Of a stretch of 64,000 nucleotides of DNA, positions 17,679 to 26,758 are shown piece by piece. A model generated the notes under the pieces. The model made no database searches and was not told the origin of the DNA. It was given only the letters and a program-made list of their open reading frames with translations. Source of the DNA: Mycolicibacterium mageritense (GTDB lineage: Bacteria > Actinomycetota > Actinomycetes > Mycobacteriales > Mycobacteriaceae); assembly GCF_010727475.1 (NCBI RefSeq), contig NZ_AP022567.1:6076001-6140000 (forward strand), written 5' to 3'. Made by a program: the position numbers and the translations under genes. Position 1 is the first letter of the stretch, and every line of letters starts with the position of its first letter.

Positions 17679-18937
17679 CATCTGCATTCCAGGCGCCCAA
17701 GGGCGTGCCCGATTACCTGCCACCGGATTCGGCGCAGTTCGTCGCCGTCCGCGACGGCCTGCTGAGCTCGGCCCGGCGCGCCGGCTACGGCGACATCGAG
17801 TTGCCGATCTTCGAGGACACCGCGCTGTTCGCGCGCGGCGTCGGCGAGTCCACCGATGTGGTGTCCAAGGAGATGTACACGTTCGCCGACCGCGGCGAGC
17901 GCTCGGTGACCTTGCGGCCCGAGGGCACCGCGGGCGTGATCCGCGCCGTCATCCAGCACCGCCTCGATCGCGGTGCGCTGCCCGTCAAGCTCTGCTACTC
18001 GGGCCCGTTCTTCCGCTACGAGCGGCCGCAGGCCGGGCGCTACCGGCAGTTGCAGCAGGTCGGGGTCGAGGCCATCGGCGTCGACGATCCCGCGCTGGAT
18101 GCCGAGGTGATCGCGATCGCCGATTCCGGTTTCCGGGCGCTCGGACTCGACGGCTTCCGGTTGGAGATCACGTCACTGGGCGACGACACATGCCGCCCGG
18201 CGTATCGCGAGCTGTTGCAGGAGTTCCTGTTCAAGCTCGACCTCGACGAGGAAACCAAGCGGCGCGCCGAGATCAACCCGCTGCGCGTGCTCGACGACAA
18301 GCGCCCCGAGGTGCGGGAGATGACCGCGGACGCGCCGCTCATGCTCGACCACCTGTCCGACAGCGCCAAGCAGCATTTCGACACGGTGCAGGCCTACCTC
18401 GAGGCGCTCGGTGTGCCGTATGTGATCAATCCACGCATGGTGCGCGGTCTCGACTACTACACCAAGACGACGTTCGAGTTCGTGCACGACGGCCTCGGCG
18501 CGCAGTCCGGGATCGGCGGCGGTGGCCGCTACGACGGATTGATGCGCCAGCTCGGCGGTCAGGACGTCTCGGGCATCGGCTTCGGGCTGGGCGTCGACCG
18601 GACCCTGCTGGCGCTGCAGGCCGAGGGCAAGACGGTCGGCCGGTCAAGCGCGGTCGACGTCTTCGGGGTGCCGCTCGGCGATGCCGCCAAGTTGGAACTG
18701 GCGAAGCTCGCCGCGCAGTTGCGTGGCCGCGGCGTCCGGGTCGACCTCGCCTACGGCGACCGCGGGCTCAAGGGTGCGATGAAAGCGGCCGACCGGTCGG
18801 GCGCCAGGTATGCGCTCGTGGCAGGCGACCGCGACATCGAGGCGGGCACCGTGGGCCTCAAGGATCTCGGCACCGGCGATCAGGTCGACGTGGCCGCCGA
18901 CTCCGTTGTGGCCGAGGTGATTTCCCGGCTGGCGTAG
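17675..18937 (+). CDS. hisS: histidyl-tRNA synthetase
   Basis: A 420-residue class II aminoacyl-tRNA synthetase charging tRNA-His. Motif 2 is in CYSGPFFRYERPQAGRYRQ, the histidine-specific motifs are GLDYYTKTTFEF and the GGGGRYDGL stretch, and motif 3 is GIGFGLGVDR. The C-terminal anticodon-binding domain starts near residue 325 (VDVFGVPLG). GTG 17675 overlaps the upstream hydrolase stop (GTGA). The order hydrolase-hisS is conserved with M. tuberculosis. Confidence 0.97.
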   Translation: MTSAFQAPKGVPDYLPPDSAQFVAVRDGLLSSARRAGYGDIELPIFEDTALFARGVGESTDVVSKEMYTFADRGERSVTLRPEGTAGVIRAVIQHRLDRGALPVKLCYSGPFFRYERPQAGRYRQLQQVGVEAIGVDDPALDAEVIAIADSGFRALGLDGFRLEITSLGDDTCRPAYRELLQEFLFKLDLDEETKRRAEINPLRVLDDKRPEVREMTADAPLMLDHLSDSAKQHFDTVQAYLEALGVPYVINPRMVRGLDYYTKTTFEFVHDGLGAQSGIGGGGRYDGLMRQLGGQDVSGIGFGLGVDRTLLALQAEGKTVGRSSAVDVFGVPLGDAAKLELAKLAAQLRGRGVRVDLAYGDRGLKGAMKAADRSGARYALVAGDRDIEAGTVGLKDLGTGDQVDVAADSVVAEVISRLA

Positions 18938-18969
18938 CACCGCGAGCGCGCTCGTCGTTACAGTGGTCC

Positions 18970-19962
18970 ATGCCGCTGATCGCGCTCGAAGAGCACTACG
19001 CGTGGGATCCCGCCAGCGCGGGCAATGTCGTGGGCACGTGGCTGCGCACCAACAACCCGGCGGCATACGAGCGGCTGTATGACCGGTCGGGGCTGCGCCT
19101 GGAGCAGATGGATGCCGCCGGGATCGACTTCCAGATCCTGTCGTTGTTCGACCCTGGCGTCCAGGACGAGTCGGACGTCGCGTGCGCCGTCGACCTGGCG
19201 CGGCGCGCCAACGACGACCTCGCCGAGACCGTGCGGTCGAAACCCGACCGGTTCGGCGGCTTCGCGACGCTGGCGACCCAGGATCCGGCCGCCGCGGCGG
19301 CCGAATTCGAGCGTGCCGTCACCGAATTGGGACTCGTCGGCGGGTTGATCAACGGTCACTGCCAGGGCCGTTATCTCGACGATCCTGACTATCAGGGCCT
19401 TTTCGAATGCGCGCAGGAGCTGGGTGCGCCCGTCTACCTGCACCCGACGACACCGCATCCCGCTGTCATGGACGCCTGGTTCGCGCCGTACGTGGGCGCG
19501 GGCCTGCACCTGGCATCCTGGGGCTTCGCCGCGGAGACCGGAACGCATGTGCTGCGGCTGATCTACTCGGGGCTGTTCGACAAGTTCCCTGGGCTGCAGA
19601 TGATCATCGGCCACCTCGGCGAGATGCTGCCATTCGCGGCCTACCGGATCGACCGGTACTACGGACTCGGTGGCGACGCCGACGCCGGTGCACGCTTGAG
19701 CCGGCCACCCTCGGACTATCTGCGCGACAACTTCCACATCACGACTAGCGGCAACTTCTGTCCTGCTGCCTTCCGGTGCACGCTCGACGTCATGGGTTCC
19801 GACCGGGTGATGTTCTCGGTCGACTATCCGATGGACGACAACCAGGCCGGTGCACGGTTCCTCGCGGACTATCCGATGGACGACCCCACGCGGCGAAAAG
19901 TCAGCTCGGAAAACGCGATCCGATTGTTCGGCAGCCGCCTGCCCGCGCACCTCGGGGCCTAG
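18970..19962 (+). CDS. amidohydrolase-family decarboxylase, gamma-resorcylate decarboxylase-like
   Basis: A 330-residue amidohydrolase of the ACMSD/gamma-resorcylate decarboxylase branch. The metal site begins with ALEEHY (E7, H9) instead of the hydrolase DxHxH motif, and continues with H158 (VYLHPTTPHP), H215 (GHLGE) and D285 (SVDYPMDD). The ITTSGNF segment (258-263 region) is typical of gamma-resorcylate decarboxylase, which removes CO2 reversibly from 2,6-dihydroxybenzoate. ATG 18970 is 32 bases after hisS, so cotranscription is possible although the function is unrelated. It ends 4 nt inside the convergent gene. The specific aromatic acid is not known. Confidence 0.88.
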   Translation: MPLIALEEHYAWDPASAGNVVGTWLRTNNPAAYERLYDRSGLRLEQMDAAGIDFQILSLFDPGVQDESDVACAVDLARRANDDLAETVRSKPDRFGGFATLATQDPAAAAAEFERAVTELGLVGGLINGHCQGRYLDDPDYQGLFECAQELGAPVYLHPTTPHPAVMDAWFAPYVGAGLHLASWGFAAETGTHVLRLIYSGLFDKFPGLQMIIGHLGEMLPFAAYRIDRYYGLGGDADAGARLSRPPSDYLRDNFHITTSGNFCPAAFRCTLDVMGSDRVMFSVDYPMDDNQAGARFLADYPMDDPTRRKVSSENAIRLFGSRLPAHLGA

Positions 19963-21071
19963 AGGGCGAACACCTGGCCATCCCGGGCCACCGTGACCTT
20001 GCCGGTGTAGTTCTTGCCGACCGCGTCGAGCCATTGTGAGTCGGGCAGGTCGGTCGGCGAATAGTGGCTCAGAACAACGTGTTTGGCGTTGGCGGCGGCA
20101 GCGACCTCGCCGACCTGTTCGGCCGACGTGTGCGAGCTCTTCAGGTAGTTGGGCGGAAACCTGTTGTGGTAGTACGCGTCATCGAGGCTGAACTGTGCTT
20201 CGTGCACCAGGATGTCGGTGTCCTTGGCAAGCGCGATCAGATTGTCGGACTTGGTCGTATCGCCCGAGAACGTCACGGACTTCCCTGACCCTTTGAGGTC
20301 GAAGCGGAAGCCGAAGGCCGGGTAGACGTCATAGTGGGACACCAAGGTGGCCGTGACGGTGACGTTGTCGTCGGCGATCACGGGGAACGGGGCGGTCTTG
20401 GGTGATCTGTCGCGGTAGTCCGACCCCGGCGGCACCGCGATCTCGACGACCTCGATCAGACCCTCGATGTCGTCGACGCCCATGTCACGGATGAAAATGT
20501 TGCTGGTGTAGGCGTAGGCCTGCAGCAGGGCCCTGGTGGTGGCGGCCAGACCGGGCGACGGGTTGGCGGGTTCGATGGTCGCGGGGTCGGGGTTGCCGAC
20601 CTGGCTCGGCGGCAGTCCGCCGGCCGGGCCGGGACCGTAGACGGTCACCGGCGCCTTGCCCGGTGCGGCCGTGTAGCCGCCGGAGAGGAAGAAGCTGTAG
20701 TAGTCGACGATGTGATCGGTGTGCAGGTGCGTGATGAACATGCTCTTGAGGTCGTCGAACCGGAAGCCCGCATTCGTGAAGGCGTTCAGTGACCCCAACC
20801 CGCAATCGATTTGATAGACGTCGTCGCCGATCTTGAGCGCCGACGAGATCCCGGTCTTGTGCGGGACCGGTGGCGGGCCGGCCTGGACGCCCAAGGTCAC
20901 CAGGGCGTTGTCGGGCATCGTGGGGGTTGCCGTCGGCTGTTCGGCCGCACTGCAGGCCGAGGCGCCGAGCACCGCACCGCCGAGGACCGCCGACATCGAG
21001 GCCGCCAGCATGGATCGCCGGGAGATCGAAGCGGGCTCGGGGGAGTCGTGACCACCACAGGCGCATTCCAC
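19959..21071 (-). CDS. exported metallo-beta-lactamase-fold hydrolase (RNase Z-like), Tat lipoprotein
   Basis: A 370-residue secreted hydrolase. GTG 21071 gives an N-terminus with a twin-arginine motif ISRRSMLA followed by a hydrophobic stretch and LGASAC, so it is probably a Tat-exported lipoprotein. The zinc motif is THLHTDHIVDY, with later ligands in FSGDTT and LSHYSP; this pattern and the interrupted insert resemble the arylsulfatase/RNase Z-like branch, not a true beta-lactamase. It is monocistronic in appearance, separated by 70 bases from the gene upstream. Substrate unknown. Confidence 0.85.
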   Translation of the reverse strand: MECACGGHDSPEPASISRRSMLAASMSAVLGGAVLGASACSAAEQPTATPTMPDNALVTLGVQAGPPPVPHKTGISSALKIGDDVYQIDCGLGSLNAFTNAGFRFDDLKSMFITHLHTDHIVDYYSFFLSGGYTAAPGKAPVTVYGPGPAGGLPPSQVGNPDPATIEPANPSPGLAATTRALLQAYAYTSNIFIRDMGVDDIEGLIEVVEIAVPPGSDYRDRSPKTAPFPVIADDNVTVTATLVSHYDVYPAFGFRFDLKGSGKSVTFSGDTTKSDNLIALAKDTDILVHEAQFSLDDAYYHNRFPPNYLKSSHTSAEQVGEVAAAANAKHVVLSHYSPTDLPDSQWLDAVGKNYTGKVTVARDGQVFAL

Positions 21072-21141
21072 GTCCGTAGGTTAGCGGTGGCGGGTTTGCT
21101 GACGCTCGACTTTGCGCGAACGTGCGTGGCTGCGGTCAAGC

Positions 21142-21690
21142 TCACCGAACGTGCACGGCCGCCGTGAGTATCGCGTCGAGGTCTCCGATGCCACCGTTGA
21201 ACGGATTGCCCCGCTTGAGGATCCGGTCCCCGTTCGGCGTGGCCGCAACGAGCTGGGGTGAGCTCGAGCCCAGCTGCATGCGGCGCTGGAACTGCACGTG
21301 CGCGAGCGGCGCCACCACCACGCCCTCTGCGTCGGTGAACACGCCGCGGGCCCGATCGAAAACGGCCACCGGCCGGTAGTTGCCCAGCGGACGGCCACGT
21401 TTGGCCCTGATCCGCCGCACCACCGCCAACGTCGCGGCGGCGAATACCAGGCCGACGGCGAGGAAAACCGCGCTCACGACGAGCGGTATGTCCGACGCGG
21501 CCCCGGTGGCTCTCATCCCGAACGTGACGGCGCCGAAGCCGCCGAACGCCGCCGCGAACACCCCGAACACGAATGCCGTTGTCGCCAGGGGGCCGGTCGC
21601 CCGGTCGATGACGAGGACGAGTGGGCCCTGTTCGGCCACCACGGTGCCGCCGGTTTCGGCGAGAATCCGGGGCGGCGCGGCGTGGGTCAT
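21142..21690 (-). CDS. two-helix membrane protein of unknown function
   Basis: A 182-residue protein I do not recognise. Residues 1-34 form a beta-rich start, about 37-58 and 68-90 are hydrophobic helices (LATTAFVFGVFAAAFGGFG; LVVSAVFLAVGLVFAA), then a basic loop RRIRAKRGRP and a cytosolic domain to the end. The C-terminal half reads like a PH-type beta domain (FDRARGVFTDAEGVVVAPL). It has its own start with no overlap to neighbours. Likely a membrane protein of unknown role; codon use is like its neighbours. Confidence 0.7.
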   Translation of the reverse strand: MTHAAPPRILAETGGTVVAEQGPLVLVIDRATGPLATTAFVFGVFAAAFGGFGAVTFGMRATGAASDIPLVVSAVFLAVGLVFAAATLAVVRRIRAKRGRPLGNYRPVAVFDRARGVFTDAEGVVVAPLAHVQFQRRMQLGSSSPQLVAATPNGDRILKRGNPFNGGIGDLDAILTAAVHVR

Positions 21691-21746
21691 GGTCGAAGTG
21701 TGCCTGTCAGGCCGCGCGAACGTGCGCGAAATGTCGACGCTGCGAC

Positions 21747-22439
21747 TCAGATGGCCATGGCGGCGCGGACGTCGGCTTCGGATGCGGAGCCGCCCGTGCC
21801 GCTCGAGGTGATGCGCCCGGACTCCAGGATGTAGTAGCGCTGCGCGGATTCCAGCGCGAACCCGATGTGCTGCTCCACCAACAACACCCCGAGGTCACCC
21901 CGTGCGGTCAGCGCCGTGATCGCCGCTTCGATCTCGGCGACCACCGACGGCTGGATGCCTTCGGTGGGTTCGTCGAGGATGAGGCACTTCGGCGTCGTGA
22001 TCAACGCGCGGGCGATCGCCAACTGCTGGCGCTGACCGCCCGACAGCAAGCCGGCCCGGCGGGGCAGCAGATCCTTGAGTGCGGGGAACAAATCGAGTTG
22101 TGCATCGATCAGGGCCTTGCCGTTCTTCCGGCCGTCGGCGATCACCTGCAGGTTCTCGGCCGTGGTCAGCTGACCGAACGACTGCTGCCCCTGCGGGACG
22201 TACGCCAGCCCGCGGGCCACCCGCGCGCTCGGCCGCAGCTTGGTGATGTCCTCGCCGTCGAAGAGCACCTTGCCCGCACTGCATTTCAGCAGGCCCACCG
22301 CGGCCCGCAGCAGCGTGGTCTTGCCTGCACCGTTGTGGCCCATCACGGCGGCGACCCCGTCCGACGGCACCGCGATGCTTGCACCGTGGATGACATCGGA
22401 GCGGCCGTAGCCGGTGTGAACGTCGACGAGTTCGAGCAT
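21747..22439 (-). CDS. urtE: urea ABC transporter ATP-binding subunit UrtE
   Basis: A 230-residue branched-chain-type (LivF-like) ABC ATPase. Walker A GHNGAGKTT, the QGQQSFGQLT Q-loop region typical of UrtE, signature LSGGQRQQLAIARAL, Walker B CLILDEPTEGIQP and the H-loop VEQHIGFA are present. It is the last gene of urtABCDE; its ATG overlaps the urtD stop (ATGA). With UrtD it energises urea uptake. Confidence 0.92.
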   Translation of the reverse strand: MLELVDVHTGYGRSDVIHGASIAVPSDGVAAVMGHNGAGKTTLLRAAVGLLKCSAGKVLFDGEDITKLRPSARVARGLAYVPQGQQSFGQLTTAENLQVIADGRKNGKALIDAQLDLFPALKDLLPRRAGLLSGGQRQQLAIARALITTPKCLILDEPTEGIQPSVVAEIEAAITALTARGDLGVLLVEQHIGFALESAQRYYILESGRITSSGTGGSASEADVRAAMAI

Positions 22440-23233
22440 CAGGAGATTCCTTCCACGCCCGCTGCGGCGCTGCCCAGATACACCTCTTGCACTTTGGGGT
22501 TCGCCTGGACCTCGGCCACCGAACCCTCGGCGATCACGCGACCCCGCGCCAGCACCGTGACCGAGGTCGCGAACGCCCGCATGAAGTCCATGTCGTGCTC
22601 GACCACCACGACCGTGCGGGCTCCGCCGATGCGGCGCAAAAGGTTTCCGGTTTCCTCGCGTTCTTCGTGGCTCATGCCCGCGACGGGCTCGTCGAGCAGC
22701 AGGACGTCGGCGTTCTGTACCAGCAGCATGCCGATCTCCAGCCATTGCTTCTGGCCGTGGGCCAGCACGCCGGCCGGTTTGTCGGCCAGGTCGGCGAGCC
22801 CGGTGGTCTCCAGGGCTTCCTCGATCGACGGCAGGACGCTGCGCCTGCGTCGCAGCAATGTCCACGCCGAACGGCCGGCACCCGCGGCGATGTCGAGGTT
22901 CTGCAGCACGGTCAGCTGTTCGAAAACGCTTGCGGTCTGGAATGTTCGGCCGACGCCGAGCCGCGCGATCCGGTGCACCTTCTTGCCCAGAAGCTCGACG
23001 CCCGTCTTGCTCACCGAGCCGGCGGCGGGCACCAACCCGGTGATGGCGTCGATGACCGTGGTCTTGCCCGCCCCGTTCGGGCCGATGAGGAAGCGCAGGT
23101 CGCCTTGGAACAGCGTGAGGTCGACCCCGTCGACGGCCTTGAAGCCGTCGAAATCGACGGTGAGCCCCCGTACTTCGAGGTACTCGGCGGCCATACCCGC
23201 GTTGCCGCCCGCCACCGGTTCGAGGTCTGTCAC
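22439..23233 (-). CDS. urtD: urea ABC transporter ATP-binding subunit UrtD
   Basis: A 264-residue LivG-like ABC ATPase. Walker A is GPNGAGKTT, followed by GRTFQTASVFEQLTVLQNL; the signature is AHGQKQWLEIGMLL, the degenerate form known from UrtD, and Walker B is VLLLDEPVAGMSHEE. GTG 23233 overlaps the TGA of urtC. Pairs with UrtE in the cytosol beneath the UrtBC channel. Confidence 0.93.
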   Translation of the reverse strand: MTDLEPVAGGNAGMAAEYLEVRGLTVDFDGFKAVDGVDLTLFQGDLRFLIGPNGAGKTTVIDAITGLVPAAGSVSKTGVELLGKKVHRIARLGVGRTFQTASVFEQLTVLQNLDIAAGAGRSAWTLLRRRRSVLPSIEEALETTGLADLADKPAGVLAHGQKQWLEIGMLLVQNADVLLLDEPVAGMSHEEREETGNLLRRIGGARTVVVVEHDMDFMRAFATSVTVLARGRVIAEGSVAEVQANPKVQEVYLGSAAAGVEGIS

Positions 23234-24342
23234 GACGTGGCTCCCACCTTCTCGGGGTCGATCTCGGGTTCGGCTTCGGTCTCGGCCGGTTCCGGCGTTC
23301 GGGCGCGGCGGCGCCGCCGCGTGAAGAGCACGCCGAGCCCGGCCAGGCCGGCCGGGAAGAATCCGACGACGATGATGAACAACAGGCCCTGGGCGTAGGT
23401 CCACTCCGACGGGAAACGTTCGGAGAACAGGGTTTGCGCCCAGGCCACGCCGATCGCTCCGAGTACCGGCCCGAGCAACGTCGTGCGGCCGCCGATCGCG
23501 ACGCCGATCAGGAACGCGATCGACGGCACGATGCCGACCTGCGACGGCGCGATGAAGCCGACGATCGGCGCGAACAACGCGCCGGCGATACTCGCGAAGA
23601 GTGCGGCCAAGGTGTATGCGACCACCTTGATGTTGGCCGGGTCGTAGCCCAGGAACCGCACCCGTTCCTCGCCGTCACGCACCGCCACGAGCAGTTCGCC
23701 GTAGCGGCTGTGCATGAGTTGGCGGACCACGACCACCACGATCAGCAGCGTGGCCGCGGCGATGAAGTACAGCATCCGTTTGTTGACCGGGTCGTTGAGC
23801 GTGAAGCCGAAGAACGTGCGGAAGTTGGTCAACCCGTTGCTGCCGCCGATGCTGGTCTGGCCGACCAGCAGAATGGCCAGCGCCGCGGCCAGGGCCTGCG
23901 ACAGGATTGCGAAATATGCCCCCTTGACGCGGCGTTTGAACACGCCGAGCCCCAGCAGTGCGGCGATGCCCGCGGGTATCACCACGATTGCGAGAAGCGT
24001 GAACGCGGGGGAGGCGAAGGGCGCCCAGTAACCGGGCAGCGCCTTCGCGCCGGCGATCTGCATGAAATCGGGCACGTCGTTGCCCCGCAGCTGGGCATCG
24101 GCGATCTTGAGGTGCATGCCCATCATGTAGCCGCCGAGGCCGAAGAACACGCCCTGGCCGAGCACGAGCATTCCGCCTCGGCCCCAGGCCAATCCGATGC
24201 CCACCGCGACGATCGCGAAGCACAGGAACTTGCCGAGCAGGCTCAGCCGGAAATCCGACAACACGGCCGGGGCCACCGCGAACAGCAGGACGGCCGCGAT
24301 GCCGAAACCGGCCCACGCCTGCCACCGTCCGAGAACGGTCAT
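23230..24342 (-). CDS. urtC: urea ABC transporter permease UrtC
   Basis: A 370-residue LivM-type permease with about ten helices. The conserved GIGLAWGRGGMLVLGQGVFFG segment, a SIGGSNGLTNF loop and FLGYDPANIKVVAYTLAA are characteristic of UrtC. The charged C-terminal tail (RRRRRARTPEPAE onward) is probably a cytosolic extension. ATG 24342 overlaps the urtB stop by 4 nt. I did not use the long in-frame extension to 24765, which runs inside urtB. Confidence 0.93.
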   Translation of the reverse strand: MTVLGRWQAWAGFGIAAVLLFAVAPAVLSDFRLSLLGKFLCFAIVAVGIGLAWGRGGMLVLGQGVFFGLGGYMMGMHLKIADAQLRGNDVPDFMQIAGAKALPGYWAPFASPAFTLLAIVVIPAGIAALLGLGVFKRRVKGAYFAILSQALAAALAILLVGQTSIGGSNGLTNFRTFFGFTLNDPVNKRMLYFIAAATLLIVVVVVRQLMHSRYGELLVAVRDGEERVRFLGYDPANIKVVAYTLAALFASIAGALFAPIVGFIAPSQVGIVPSIAFLIGVAIGGRTTLLGPVLGAIGVAWAQTLFSERFPSEWTYAQGLLFIIVVGFFPAGLAGLGVLFTRRRRRARTPEPAETEAEPEIDPEKVGATS

Positions 24343-25223
24343 ACGAGACTCCTTGTCCGTACGGTGAACAACCCCTGCGGGCGCACCTGCAGGAAGACGA
24401 CGATGATCACGAACACGATCACCTTGGCCAGCGATGCCGTGGTGCTGTACTCGATGAACGAGTTCAGGAAGCCAAGGGCGAACGCCGCGATCACGGTGCC
24501 CTTGATCTGGCCGAGCCCGCCAACCACCACGACGAGGAACGCGTCGATGAGGAAGCTCTGGCCGATGGTCGGGCTCGTCGATCCGATCAAGGTCAGGGCG
24601 ACGCCCGCCACTGCCGCGAGACCCGAACCGATGAAGAACGTCGTGATATCGGTTTTGCGGGACGAGATTCCGCTGGTCTCCGCGAGTTCCCGGTTGGCGA
24701 CTACGGCGCGGATCCGGCGCCCCATCGGGCTGGTCTTGAGCGCGGTGGCCAGCACCGCCACGCATGCGATGGCCAGCACCAGGATGAAGATGCGCGTCTT
24801 GGGCACCACGGCACCGAAGATCTCGACGCCGCCGGACAACCAGGCCGGCGCCACCACGTTCACCGCGGGTGCGCCGAAGATGTCGCGCGCCACCTGCTGC
24901 AGGATCAACCCGACGCCGAATGTCACCAGCAGCGTGTCCAACGGCCGGTCGTACATGCGCTGGATCAGGGTGACCTCCAGCAGCGCGCCCATGGCGCCGC
25001 CGACGACGAACCCGACGACCAGTGAGATCAGCAGCGAGGCACCGGCATTGGAGATGACCTGCTGCACCACGTAGGCCGTGTAGCAGCCGGCCATGATGAA
25101 CTCGCCGTGCGCCATGTTGATGACACCCATCTGACCGAACGTCAGGGACAGGCCGAGTGCGGCGAGCAACAGGATCGAGCCGAGGCTCAATCCCGTTGCC
25201 AGCTGGCCGATCAGGATATCCAT
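24339..25223 (-). CDS. urtB: urea ABC transporter permease UrtB
   Basis: A 294-residue LivH-type permease with about eight helices. GVINMAHGEFIMAGCYTAYV is the family hallmark near the N-terminus, and MGRRIRAVVANRELAETSGI plus VVVGGLGQIKGTVIAA are the UrtB segments. It starts one base after the urtA stop and overlaps urtC, in the usual urtABCDE order. Confidence 0.93.
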   Translation of the reverse strand: MDILIGQLATGLSLGSILLLAALGLSLTFGQMGVINMAHGEFIMAGCYTAYVVQQVISNAGASLLISLVVGFVVGGAMGALLEVTLIQRMYDRPLDTLLVTFGVGLILQQVARDIFGAPAVNVVAPAWLSGGVEIFGAVVPKTRIFILVLAIACVAVLATALKTSPMGRRIRAVVANRELAETSGISSRKTDITTFFIGSGLAAVAGVALTLIGSTSPTIGQSFLIDAFLVVVVGGLGQIKGTVIAAFALGFLNSFIEYSTTASLAKVIVFVIIVVFLQVRPQGLFTVRTRSLV

Positions 25224-25224
25224 A

Positions 25225-26520
25225 TCAGCTGGACAGCCCGGCGGCCCACGGGTAGGACTTCAGGTACGGGTCCGGCTCGATCGGGCCCTTCGATTCCCAG
25301 ATGGTGTAGATCAAGCCGTCGGGACGGATCTCACCGATGCGCGCCGTCTTGGTGATGTGGTGGTTCTCGCCGTCGATGGTCACCGTGCCTTCCGGCGCGT
25401 CGAACGTCACCCCGCCTGCGTTGTCCTGAATTGCCTTGACGTCGAACGACTTCGCCTTCTCGACGGTATTCTTCCAGAGGTAGACCGAGACATAGGCGGC
25501 CTCCATCGGGTCCGACGTCGGCTTGTTCTGGCCGTAGGCCTTCTTGTACGCCGCGACGAACTTCTTGTTCACGGGCGTGTCGATGGTCTGGTAGTAGTTC
25601 CACGCGGTGAGCTGCCCGGTGATGTTCTGGACGCCGATGCCGCCCACTTCTTCCTCGGCGATCGACACCGACACCACCGGCATGTCCTGTGGGGTCAGGC
25701 CGACGTTGCGGTACTCGCGGAAGAACGCGACGTTGGAGTCGCCGTTGAGGGTGTTGAACACCGCGTCGGCGTTGGCGCTGCGGACCTTGTTGACGATCGT
25801 CGAGAAGTCGGTCGAGCCGAGCGGGGTGAGATCCTCGCCCTTGATCTCGATGCCGTTGGCGCCCGCATAGGCCCGGATGATGCGGTTGGCGGTCTGGGGG
25901 AACACGTAGTCACTGCCGACGAGGTAGAGCGACTTGACGCCCTTCTCTTTCAGATAGTCCAGGGCAGGCACGATCTGCTGATTGGTGGTGGCCCCGGTGT
26001 AGAAGATGTTCTTGCTGGATTCCAGGCCCTCGTACTGCACCGGGTAGTACAGCAGCGAGTTGGCGCTCTCGAAGACCGGCAGCATGGCCTTGCGGCTCGA
26101 TGAGGTCCAACCGCCGAAGACCGCCGCGACACAGTCGCTGCTGATCAGTTTCTCGGCCTTCTCCGCGAACACCGTAGGCTCTGACGCGCCGTCTTCGCCG
26201 ATCAGCTGGATTTGCTTGCCGAGCACCCCGCCGCCCGCGTTGATCTCGTCGACCGCGAGTTTGATCGAGTCCCGGACAGTGACCTCGGAAATGGCCATCG
26301 TGCCCGACAACGAGTTCAGTGAGCCCACCTTGATGGTCGGGGCCGAGGTGTCCACACATGATTTCGCATTTGCTGCGTCCGTTTCGCTCGCGCGGCTGCC
26401 GCAACCCGCCAACAACAGACCGGCAATGGCGATCACGCTGCCCGCGGCCAACGCCGAGCTGCGGAACCTGGCACGTGATCGATGAGCGCTCGCGCGAAGA
26501 GCGTGTTCCGGAACTGGCAT
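25225..26520 (-). CDS. urtA: urea ABC transporter substrate-binding lipoprotein UrtA
   Basis: A 431-residue periplasmic-binding-fold protein. The N-terminus is basic, then a hydrophobic helix ending in lipobox LLAGC, so the mature protein is a lipoprotein from Cys about 40. The mature part starts IKVGSLNSLSGTMAISE and contains VFGGWTSSSRKAMLPVFE and NLLYYPVQYEG-like LLYYPVQYEGLES, hallmarks of UrtA rather than leucine-binding proteins. ATG 26520 has an AAAGGGAAAGG ribosome site. The 238-base region upstream probably carries the nitrogen-responsive promoter. No urease genes lie in the window. Confidence 0.94.
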   Translation of the reverse strand: MPVPEHALRASAHRSRARFRSSALAAGSVIAIAGLLLAGCGSRASETDAANAKSCVDTSAPTIKVGSLNSLSGTMAISEVTVRDSIKLAVDEINAGGGVLGKQIQLIGEDGASEPTVFAEKAEKLISSDCVAAVFGGWTSSSRKAMLPVFESANSLLYYPVQYEGLESSKNIFYTGATTNQQIVPALDYLKEKGVKSLYLVGSDYVFPQTANRIIRAYAGANGIEIKGEDLTPLGSTDFSTIVNKVRSANADAVFNTLNGDSNVAFFREYRNVGLTPQDMPVVSVSIAEEEVGGIGVQNITGQLTAWNYYQTIDTPVNKKFVAAYKKAYGQNKPTSDPMEAAYVSVYLWKNTVEKAKSFDVKAIQDNAGGVTFDAPEGTVTIDGENHHITKTARIGEIRPDGLIYTIWESKGPIEPDPYLKSYPWAAGLSS

Positions 26521-26632
26521 GGACGACCTTTCCCTTTGCTTGCAGCGCTTCTCGGCCGAATACGCCTCGGCGGCCGCGCGGCAGGTTCAAACACACTGTG
26601 CTGGTGTCGAATCGGGACGTTAGAGCGCCGGT

Positions 26633-26670
26633 GTTACTGAGAAATGTCTGTGTGTGACGAACAAATTAAC
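26633..26670. promoter_or_regulatory. possible GlnR-type operator upstream of urtA
   Basis: In the spacer 113-150 bp upstream of urtA, four pentamers are spaced every 11 bp: GTTAC-n6-ATGTC-n6-TGACG-n6-TTAAC. The 11-bp period and outer GTTAC/TTAAC resemble the tandem a-site/b-site arrangement of actinobacterial GlnR boxes, but the inner pentamers are poor. Urea transport genes are often under nitrogen control, so the place is right; the match is weak. Confidence 0.3.
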
Positions 26671-26744
26671 CTCTAGCTAGGCCACGTTGGTTTGCCGTTG
26701 GGGCGAGCCCGCGGTACCCATTCGTCGCACCTGTAACAACGCGG

Positions 26745-26750
26745 TAGCCT
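26745..26750 (+). promoter_or_regulatory. TAGCCT -10 element of a probably leaderless transcript
   Basis: A TANNNT -10 hexamer ends 8 bases before the ATG at 26759, which would put the transcription start on or beside the start codon, a common arrangement in mycobacteria. There is no Shine-Dalgarno before that ATG, which agrees. No good -35 is visible. Confidence 0.45.
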
Positions 26751-26758
26751 GCGTCGAT

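Noticed and set aside
18943..18954. CGAGCGCGCTCG palindrome after hisS as a terminator
   Set aside because: It has no loop and no U-tract; chance GC palindromes of this size are common.
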